Positions 56,601-64,000 of a DNA stretch of 64,000 nucleotides are shown one piece after another (the stretch's first letter is position 1; every line of letters starts with the position of its first letter). This stretch comes from Dipteris shenzhenensis (lineage: Eukaryota > Polypodiophyta > Polypodiopsida > Gleicheniales). Location of the stretch: NCBI GenBank assembly GCA_047967505.1, contig CM106540.1; one strand, given 5' to 3'. The notes under the pieces were generated by a model, which saw nothing but the letters and a program-made list of their open reading frames with translations, did no database searches and was not told the origin of the DNA. A program made the position numbers and the translations under genes.

Positions 56601-58314
56601 CCAACGGTCCCTGAGGTATATCTTTTTCACCTCGTAAGACATAAAGCACATCATTCATCTTGAATTGATATACGTGCTTTTTTCAATCAATGGCTGGATT
56701 CTTTCTAGAATGCCACGCCATTCCCAGGGCTATATTTGCATGAGCAAGCTTGGTCATTTCAAAATCAAGCTTCTCAGCATAGTCCTGAATCCGAAGCTCC
56801 AACTGGGTAACCCTTTGGTCCCATACTTCAGTTGAACTTCCATCTGCCATCCTGACTGTGTACGCATAGTCAGATGGACTTGTCTTTAATTTCAGCCTCT
56901 TCACAAGCTTGGAGTTAATCACATTGTGAGTTGACGCCGAGTCAAACAACACAATGACATCATGACTGGCCACTTGCCCTTTCATTTTGATTAACTCCGT
57001 ATCATTGAAGGCCGTATACCCCGTTGCTGCGGGCTTAGATAGGATGTTATCAGGTGCACTCGTCACTAACTTAGCAACAGATACACATAACAAACAAGGT
57101 ACTAACCTCTGAGAAGGTCCCGCCAGTTGCATCTGCATATGTTCCACACTGGGACTCTCCTGCATTTCTACGTCGCATTCAGATTTTATCATATTAGCCG
57201 TGCGACGGTCTTTATTCAGTGGACAATCCTTCCACTGATGTCGCTGAAGGCAGCCGAAGCACAATCCTTCTTTCCTAGCTTTCTCCTTTTGTTCAGGGGT
57301 CAACGAGGACTTTGACCAAGCCCGGGCTGCCATTGGAGTTATTTTCCTTTTCACCCCAACGGTGGTACTTGTTTTTACTGGTCCCTCAACCGGCTTCACC
57401 TGCTTGGTTTGGCCACTTGGCTGCGAGACACTTGTCTTTGAAACCCATTTCCTCTGAAATCCCCCTTTTCTCGGGTGCTCATACTGAGTCCCTGCCTGCA
57501 CAAATCCACCAGATTTGCCTCTGGCATCCTCATAGTTCAGGGCTACTGCTATAGATTCATCTAGTGTAGTCACATATTTAGCCCGAACTTCCATTTTGAT
57601 CTTGTCGTTCAGTCCATAGATATAGTCTTTTAACTGAACCGACATAGGGAGAGGGTCGGTTATTTTCATGACACACTTCCTGAATTTGTCAGTGTATTCT
57701 GCCACTGACAAGCTCCTCTGACGAAGATTTCTATAAGCATCCCAAGCTCGGGATTCTTCATCAGGTGGGAGAAAGTGTTTCTTGAATTCAGCTTTGAACC
57801 CTTCCCGGGTGGTTGGAGCAACTTGATCCTTCTGTTGCTTCATCCACCATCTGTCCGCTGCCTCAATAAACAGGTGTGTGGCCTCGCGGATTTTCTTTAG
57901 ATCGGATCTAATCTCACAAATGGCGAAGGCTTCTTCCCACTTGTGCAACCAAACCTCGATCACATCAGAGCTGCGCTCGGTCATCCGACCAGCGTACTTC
58001 TCCGGTCTATAATTAGCGATATTAGGCACTTTGACCCTTGCGCGCTCTAAGGAATGTACACTGGGCTCTGGCTCAGCTAGAGCTTTGCCCTTATCAACCC
58101 TAGACGGTCTAGCCGACAAGGCTTGCACCATCTCCCTAATCTCATTTTGACCAGCATTCACTTGAAGTTGCTGGTTCATAATCTGCTGCAAATCATCCTC
58201 TTATATCGAAATCCTACCAATCAAAGTAGGTGCTGCCTGATGTGACATCTGTTGTGTAGATTGTACTCTAGACTCACTAGGATTCACTCTTGAATTCTGT
58301 CCTTCTGCTTCCAT
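53617..58314 (-). pseudogene. gypsy-2 gag-pol with two nonsense codons and lost catalytic residues
   Basis: Homologous to the gypsy-1 polyprotein along its whole length, with only a few differences per hundred codons. Breaks relative to gypsy-1: codon 38 is TAA (58201-58203) in place of a Leu codon; codon 544 is TGA (56683-56685) in place of Trp. The RT catalytic motif reads FIND instead of FIDD (55900-55902). The second integrase Asp reads SHRD instead of SDRD (54472-54474). Two residues are missing before the DGQTERVNQ block. RNase H VADALS reads VAIALS. Chromodomain and GPY region remain intact. It cannot encode a working RT or integrase. Confidence 0.95.
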
Positions 58315-59013
58315 AGATTCACAGTGGAAGATGGGGTTTTTTTTTTTTTTTTTTTCTTCCTTTGTTGGGTTTTTTTTAAAAAAAATAAAATAAAATGATG
58401 GATTTCCCCCTTTTTCTTATACACAGAAAAGATAAACGACAATCCCTGCTGTATAGAACGAATTAACTGCAACTCAGAATTTTTTTCGAAAGAGGGAAAA
58501 AAATGCTTCCTGGATTCAAGTCTGCCGTCACGTGTGCTCTGATCGAAAACCTTTCATCGTCGCCTCCTGCTCCGCTATCCCGCTCTCAACTAAGATCTCC
58601 CGGGACTCGCTCCCTTTGAAAAGAGCTTTTGTGCATGGCTGCGAATCTGGACAGCACTCTTAGTCCCAACGTGTTCTTCAATAAGTCGCCAAGTTCTACC
58701 GTAGAGTTTCAAAGCTTCAAAAAACTTTTCATGTTCTTCCTGTGTCCATCGTTCACGCTGCTTGTCAAGGACTCAAAATAGTGGGGTGTCCAGATTTTCT
58801 GCATGGTCGACAATCTACATCGTCGATGCAGGTGAATTGAAGCGATGCGACGCAGACCACACGCTCCGTTGCGAAGGCATCGAAAGCACGAAAGAGAAGC
58901 TGATCAAACGGAGAACGACGAGGTATCGCAAGCTTTGCCTAGGAACGCAAAAATAAATAGATATCAAAGTGCGCTGCTTCTTTTTCGTCGATCTCTAAGC
59001 TCTGATACCACAA
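58315..59013 (-). promoter_or_regulatory. gypsy-2 leader and PBS
   Basis: About 700 bases between LTR and gag, with a T/A-rich homopolymer tract next to the gag ATG as in gypsy-1. Apart from the PBS and that tract it shows little resemblance to the gypsy-1 leader. Confidence 0.8.
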
Positions 59014-59501
59014 TATAACAAACTTTCTTCTATCACGTCGTTTCTCACAAGGTATCTCTAACCTCGTCGTGTATTAATTATCACGGGCGATGGCTTTTGA
59101 TTTATTCCTCCCAGCCAACTCTCAGGGATCGTTGATACATCATATCGTAACATCCATCGTTGTTTTTCTTCATCCTTATCCCTGAGACCCACAATTCCCT
59201 GGATAGTTCCTGGCCACATGTCTTCATTTTAGGCCCCTTCTTAGATGCATCCTTTTTTTACCCCTCTCTTGGAGTTCATTTAAAACCAATTGCCCCTTGG
59301 CAATTTGCACATTTAGATGCACCTAGGCCCTAGCCCTATTAGAACTACCTAGTCAATGCCATTACGCCCTCACCTAGGACCTTGGCAGTTACTTCTCTTG
59401 ACCATTTAATTACGCACATTAACTATTACAAAAGTTGGTCATCTAAGAGAAAATGCCCACCGATCTATCCGAGGTCATGCTATCTCGGCTAGAGCATAAC
59501 A
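59014..59501 (-). repeat. gypsy-2 5' LTR
   Basis: 488 bp, paired with 53115-53604. TSD GAGAC follows at 59502. Confidence 0.9.
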
Positions 59502-60476
59502 GAGACAAATATAGAAGCAACACTTTATATTTCCGTCCGTCCACAAAGTAGGACAGGATACAATACCAAAAGGTTCTCCTACTAGATGTCAAGCACTTCT
59601 AGATCTCTGAGCCCGCGTGCTCCACCTCGAGCATATGTAGACTCTCTGTCTAGATCCCTTCCACCTTGCTGTCCGGAAGCCAGCCTAGGTGGGCTGCCAC
59701 TCTAGCTCAGTCTGCAGCTTCTCCTGGGTCACCTTGTCCTCCTGAATGTAGGCCTAAGGCTCCCCCTTTGCTGCTCCTGTCTGCTGTCCTGAGGGATGCT
59801 CCAAGGAATAATTATGGAGGCCCCTAGGGCCCCCTTTTATAGGGCAAAAGCCCTACTCAAAATACCCGATCCAAACTGGCCGACTTCAGGGTCTGTTTGG
59901 GCCGACCCTGGTCTGTAGGAATACATGCTGTAGGCAGCCCCTTTTAGGGCTCTTGTGGACCCTGCCTAGCCACGTGGCTTTCAGCCATTGGCCCAGGCAA
60001 TGCAGCTCTATATCCCGACCTGCAATGGTCCTCTTTTGCTGCCCAAAACCTGTCCATCTGTTGCGTCTCTTGCCTCTGTTGGTTCTGCCTCTGTTCAGCC
60101 TCCTTCTGGCCCTAGAGTCACCTGCCCATGCTCCGTACACCCTGCTGTGTGCACCTGCACAGGTCCGTGCATCGGCTGACGTCAGTGCCACCTCATCGCA
60201 GCCTTTCCAGCCTGCAAACCCTGCTGGATTCCCTGCACAGTCTTGTTCCAGCCAATCCCCGCTAGCCATGTGGCATACCTGCAGTCCTGCCCTCCATGGA
60301 GGCTGATAACTGCCTGGTGCTGTCCTTGGCAGCCCCTTTGTTTTTCTCTCTGGGTGTGTTGCCCACATGGCATCCAATCAAATGCCCATTTGGCAACCTT
60401 GACCCTAGGTCCACCTCCCCTACGCTCTCCTCATATGGGGGCTTACAGATGGGGAGGTGACCTTTCCAACAAAGTA

Positions 60477-61070
60477 GGCATCCATGTTGTCCCATTCTTT
60501 CATCTTAACCATCCGGCTCTTACACAAAAAGGCAACTCTAGCCTCATTCCTTATTTGATACTGAGATGCCAATTGATCCCATGTAGGATTCACTATCTTG
60601 CAAGACATGATATGAGGAACAATAAATCTCTTCACTGACAAGGCAATCAAGGCACGTGCCTGTGGATCTCTCCCATCCCATTGGATTTGGTCTTGAGGGT
60701 AAAGGCAAGAGATTTGGCGACGAAATGCAGAAACCATATGCCCTAAACCCTAAATTGGCGGCAGTTTGATCTGAAAACGAGCTGTTTTTGGTCCAAAAAG
60801 CTCCACAAAGGTGGGTGACGCCACAGGGAAGGAGAGTGACTGCTGAAGATGACTGTTAGATTAACGAAGGAGGGTGTTTGCTGAAGACAAGTGTCAAATT
60901 CTTTATAGTCTGTATGGACTTTATAGACGTATAGGCAGCTATAAGGACAACGTGCGGATTGAAAGCGGTGACTGCAGCAGCTCCACAACCACCTTTGAGG
61001 CAAATGCTATTGTAGCTATTGAGAAAGAACACAAGGGCAATGAGAGGCTAATATAGGTACGTTCGTAGCC
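60477..61070 (-). pseudogene. copia-B gag N-terminal part and leader
   Basis: Minus strand from 60737: FRRQISCLYPQDQIQWDGRD, ARALIALSVKRFIVPHI, NPTWDQLASQYQIRNEAR and VKMKEWDNMDAY, the standard copia gag N-terminus, cut by LTR-C at 60471. The 330 bases to its right form the short leader before the PBS. Confidence 0.82.
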
Positions 61071-61082
61071 GCTCTAATACCA
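61071..61082 (-). other. copia-B primer-binding site (one mismatch)
   Basis: The minus strand reads TGGTATTAGAGC, one base different from the initiator-Met tRNA complement seen in the other elements (C to T). Confidence 0.7.
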
Positions 61083-61083
61083 C

Positions 61084-61295
61084 TGCTCAGTGGGAGAGAA
61101 TCGAGCAGGAAACAATATCAATGTACTTGTGAGAATGAGAATGGATAGAAGTACAAGTCTAGCCATATACTATATGGCCTAGCTTAGGACTAATTGTCTA
61201 AAGTGTCCTAACCCTAGATGGGACTAGTACTAATTGTACTAACATCCTACAGGGCTAAATCTAGCCTACAAGGTCGTACCAGGGTATATGCAACG
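61084..61295 (-). repeat. copia-B 5' LTR
   Basis: Starts TGCTCAGTGGGAGAGAAT (plus view) and ends near GCAACGA. Homologous to 16538-16793 with several indels. The end is uncertain by a few bases. Confidence 0.65.
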
Positions 61296-61855
61296 AATTA
61301 ATAAATCTTTCCAAGGTTCCGGCCCTGGCAAAAGCCCCCTAACCATACCCTTGCAAAGCAAGGACCTGCATTGGAAGTTTGGATCAATGGTATTAAGGCA
61401 CCTTCTTGAGTGGGGAGAATCAAGGTCTCCCAAGCCACTCAGGCTCTGTTATGTGTGGAATCATCAGGCCCACTACGTGACAAATTCCTTATCGGCCTTT
61501 TGAGCTGAGTGATGCATTCCCTAGAGTGGCACCAACAAGAACAAATAAGCTAAGATGTGGCCAGCAGTACGTGGTTAACAACTACCACTCTAGTTGAACT
61601 CCAAAAAAGGAGTTTTCTTGTGATCCTCTTCAACATAGAAGCAAACTATGGCGATGGAGAGAATATCCATGCTGGTTTGGCAGCCCAAATATATGATAGA
61701 GACACTAATTGAAGCCAAAATCACCCCCTTCAATTTGGGGCATCCTTGTTATTAATCCAAAAGCCATTGGATTTATTCCAATTGATATGTGCATGTGTTG
61801 TAGAATAAAATAAATCCAAGGATGTCTTGAAAGATGTGAGAGTCAGGGAAGTGGC
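61296..61855 (-). pseudogene. LINE RT fragment (upstream part of the 14.6-16.5 kb LINE)
   Basis: Minus strand, in shifted frames: LDLFYSTTHAHINWNKSNGF, RVVVVNHVLLATS, CRSLLCKGMVRGLLPGPEP and WKDLLIRC. Each aligns in order with the plus-strand LINE at 51.05-51.60 kb. About 200 bp of LINE sequence is missing between this end and the left flank of copia-B. Confidence 0.75.
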
Positions 61856-63165
61856 TGTTGGAAAGGTCACCTCCCCATTTGTAAGCCCCCATATGAGGAG
61901 AGCATGGGGGGGGGGTGAACCTGGTGTCTGAGAGATGACCACATGGGCAGCATCATGGCTGCCATAAGGGCAGGGATCAGACAAGAAAAGAGAGAGGAAG
62001 GGGCTGCCACATGGGCAGCACCTCACAGCCAAAAGAGAAGAAAAGGGGCTGCCACATGGGCAGCAAACAGGCTGTCATGTGAACAGCACAAAGACCAAGC
62101 TTCCATGGAGGACTGCAGCAAAAGCGCTGAGGTGGAGGATCCCTGCAGGAACAGTACGGAACAGCAGCGCCTCTGGTATGGATGAGTACACGTGGCTGTA
62201 TGGGACTGGTGCAGGTCCTTGGATGCATGGACATGGCGTAGCAGAAGGCAGAACCAGCAGGTCTTGGAGGCGCTTGCATGGAGGATATGGAGGGGCAGCA
62301 GTGGCCCTTATATAGGGCTGGAAGGCAGCCAACCAGCTGACCATCTGGTCGGTTGGTTAGGTCTGCAACCAGCTAGGCCAGTCGGCCCATTTAGGGATGG
62401 CTGGTTGGTCAGTTTGAAGGGGCCTTGGGCCCTATAAAAGGAGAGGCCCTGAGCCTCATTTTGTATCCAGCAACTCAGCAAAAACAGGAGCAGACAGGAG
62501 CAGCCAGAAGCCACTCCCTTGGGCCTTACACTGGGGGTGAAGGAGAGTTGAAGGTGTGCTGCAGACTGAGCTGCAACCAACCAGGCCAGTCGGCCCATTT
62601 AGGGCTGGCTGGTCGGTCAGTTTGAAGGGGCCTTGGGCCCTATAAAAGGAGAGGCCCTTGGCCTCATTTTGTATCCAGCAACTCGGCAAAAACAGGAGCA
62701 GACAGGAGCAGCCAGATGCCACTCCCTTGGGCCTCACACTGGGGGTGAAGGAGAGTTGAAGGTGTGCTGCAGACTGAGCTCTCTAGGGGCTGAACCTTGG
62801 CTGTCTCTCAGGGCAGCAAGGTGTTGTGATCTGGACTGAGAGTCTAAATACGCTTGAGGTGGAGCATGCGGGCTCAAGTCTAGAGATATCTGGTAGATAG
62901 TAGAAATACCTTGTGGTAAGATCAAAGGACCACGCTCTGGTGGGACTTTGGATCTATCTCTTTTGTATTGTGTCCATAGCTTTGGTCGAAATATATTGTT
63001 TTGGTAGCTTCTATGTCCAGCTGGTTCATTGTCTATTGATGAGTCTGCACATCTATGTGATGCACATAGGAGTTTGTGATTCCACTCCCACACACACTGT
63101 GTGAGCTCCGGGGCTATTCTATTAGTCTTCTGCTGTGCGTACCCTCTGTTGGTTGATTTCTAACA
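61856..63165 (+). repeat. Second LTR-C copy, with duplicated promoter segment
   Basis: Begins TGTTGGAAAGG and ends TTTCTAACA, in reverse orientation to the solo copy. A direct duplication of about 208 bp (about 62365-62572 and 62573-62780) contains CCTATAAAAGGAGAGGCC, giving TATA boxes at 62433 and 62641. No clear TSD: GTGGC before, GTGTG after. It could be one LTR of an element whose remainder is lost or lies outside. Confidence 0.75.
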
Positions 63166-63420
63166 GTGTGTGGAGGAGGGGAGGACATGACTAGTTGTAT
63201 ACTACATTGAAATAAAATAGAATGGAGTTATATATATCCCTTAGGGTTATGGTTAGGGTTTCCATCCCCTTGAGTACTCTCTACGGTAGTGTATTCCATG
63301 TTGAGATTGCATCCTTGAGAAACCTCAACCTCGAAAGGGATATACATTTTAGTTTTTTAAACTCACTTTTTCTTAATGAATGATCTATTATCCACAGGTG
63401 TTCACAAAGAGTAGGAATAG
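63166..63420. other. LTR-like fragment with telomere-like word
   Basis: Contains CCCTTAGGGTTATGGTTAGGG and a segment loosely like the copia-A LTR (AAAATAGAATGGAGTTATATA). Borders unclear. Confidence 0.35.
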
Positions 63421-63438
63421 TGAAACGGAATGTAGATT

Positions 63439-63475
<37 letters not shown>

Positions 63476-63763
63476 AGCACCCCAAAGGTCTTTATTTCTC
63501 GTTGAGATTCAGAGTACAAGCTTCAGCGCATAGGCTCATATTTAAAACCATACATGAGAAAAATTTACAAAGAGCTCTCAACTCACATCTTGGCAACATG
63601 CCACTTGTCATAATCCTAGACTTATTCCTAATTACATGCGTCAAAGGTTAACTCTGGAGCCTTCGTAGCACTTGGTCACTGGTAGCCTGCTTGGCTCCAT
63701 AAAGCTTGGGTTTTCAACCCCTCTTGGTACCTACAACAATTAATTGAAACGGAATGTAGATTT

Positions 63764-63796
<33 letters not shown>

Positions 63797-64000
63797 TAGC
63801 ACTAGGGCCTAAGACAACAATCCCCAAAGGTCTTTATTTCTCGTTGAAATTCAGAGTACAAGCTTCAGCGCACAGGCTCATATTTAAAACCATACATGAG
63901 AAAAATTTACAAAGAGCTCTCAACTCACATCTTGGCAACATGCCACTTGTCATAATCCTAGACTTATTCCTAATTACATGTGTCAAAGGGTAACTCTGGA
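63421..64000. repeat. Direct tandem repeat of about 325 bp, running off the window
   Basis: The unit starts GAAACGGAATGTAGATTTTC followed by (CT)n(CA)n. Copies start at about 63421 and 63747; the second is cut by the window end. The second copy carries extra bases (TAGGGCCTAAGACAACAAT). Related to 11447-11665. Confidence 0.85.

Larger units (their letters stand above)
53110..59506 (-). mobile_element. Chromovirus 'gypsy-2' (defective, recent), TSD GAGAC
   Basis: LTRs at 53115-53604 (490 bp) and 59014-59501 (488 bp), differing by a 2-bp indel and about one substitution seen by eye, with TSD GAGAC at 53110-53114 and 59502-59506. LTR termini are TG...TA. PBS on the minus strand at 58999-59010. 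The coding region is nearly identical to gypsy-1 but defective. LTR and leader differ strongly from gypsy-1. Confidence 0.93.
52958..60476. mobile_element. Solo LTR of family 'LTR-C', TSD AAGTA, carrying gypsy-2
   Basis: The LTR is 52963-53114 plus 59507-60471 (about 1.1 kb) with ends TGTTAGAAAT and CTTTCCAACA. AAGTA flanks it at 52958-52962 and 60472-60476. No internal retroviral region is present, so it is a solo LTR from recombination. It aligns in reverse with 61856-63165 (shared GAGCCCGC(G/A)TGCTCCACCTC and GGGTACGCACAGC). One TATA-like CCTATAAAAGGGGG lies on the minus strand near 59835. Confidence 0.85.
16538..61295 (-). mobile_element. Ty1/copia element 'copia-B', split by nested insertions
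   Basis: Minus-strand copia inferred from same-family LTRs at both ends (16538-16793 and about 61084-61295), a PBS-like word inside the right LTR and a PPT inside the left LTR, with gag at the right and RT-RNase H at the left on the same strand. Internal insertions are Tat-giant, a plus-strand LINE and the solo LTR-C. The gag frame rejoins exactly when LTR-C and one TSD copy are removed, and the pol frame rejoins when Tat-giant and one TSD copy are removed. The part between protease and integrase C-terminus is missing or replaced. No outer TSD is visible. An alternative is two elements of one family. Confidence 0.65.

Noticed and set aside
59886-60638. Open frames in both strands within LTR-C
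   Set aside because: They fall inside an LTR and are not conserved in the second LTR-C copy.
16538-61295. Clean TSD for copia-B
   Set aside because: The bases flanking the LTRs (GACAA left; AATTA or GAATT right) do not match, and about 200 bp of the host LINE is missing, so the insertion ends were altered. No TSD is claimed.
14340-64000. The next PHS1 exon inside this window
   Set aside because: I looked for a phase-0 acceptor followed by a continuation of the kinase-like domain in the non-element gaps and found none that I could support.

Overview
This window reads as nuclear DNA of a vascular plant with a very repeat-rich genome. The only host gene I recognise is the 5' part of a PHS1-type gene (propyzamide-hypersensitive 1: an actin-fragmin-kinase-like domain plus, further downstream, a dual-specificity phosphatase domain). 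Almost everything else is LTR retrotransposons, LINE remnants and simple or tandem repeats. The very long repeat-filled introns and this mix of elements would suit a homosporous fern or a similar large-genome plant, but the species assignment is weak.

Layout. 1-1450 is microsatellite and polypyrimidine sequence. 1450-2610 is the CT/GA-rich upstream region of the host gene. Exons 1-5 lie at 2611-2634, 2729-2818, 3129-3310, 3580-3787 and 14093-14269. Intron 4 is 10.3 kb and holds decayed Ty3 and Ty1 fragments bounded by an inverted repeat. Intron 5 starts at 14270 and is still open at 64000. Everything to the right of 14.3 kb therefore appears to be intron.

Intron 5 is a nest of insertions, most of them provable by target-site duplications (TSDs) and rejoined reading frames. 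An old minus-strand LINE (14.6-16.5 and 61.3-61.9 kb) was hit by a minus-strand Ty1/copia element, 'copia-B' (LTRs at 16538-16793 and about 61084-61295). Copia-B holds (a) a giant minus-strand Ty3 element, 'Tat-giant' (18510-48000, 1070-bp LTRs, TSD GGATG); (b) a plus-strand LINE (about 49145-52467); and (c) a solo LTR, 'LTR-C' (52963-60471, TSD AAGTA). Tat-giant was hit by the intact chromovirus 'gypsy-1' (19337-25900, TSD TGCGT) in its 3' LTR, and by 'copia-A' (33641-45755) in its pol. Copia-A was itself hit by an RT-deleted chromovirus, 'gypsy-del' (37143-42053, TSD CCTCA). LTR-C was hit by 'gypsy-2' (53115-59501, minus, TSD GAGAC). The window ends with a second LTR-C copy and a direct repeat of about 325 bp.

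Function. Gypsy-1 has one uninterrupted 1567-codon gag-pol frame, near-identical LTRs, PBS, PPT and TSD, and looks recently mobile. Gypsy-2 shares almost the same coding sequence but has two nonsense codons, lost catalytic residues in RT and integrase, and unrelated-looking LTR and leader segments. Gypsy-del lacks RT and RNase H. Copia-A is structurally complete apart from one amber codon, the insertion and a truncated LTR. The most novel-looking items are the extra coiled-coil ORF and long tandem-repeat tract downstream of pol in Tat-giant, the mosaic relationship of gypsy-1 and gypsy-2, the array of about two dozen ACGTG cores in the copia-A leader, and the amber-biased (CAG to TAG) decay of several elements.
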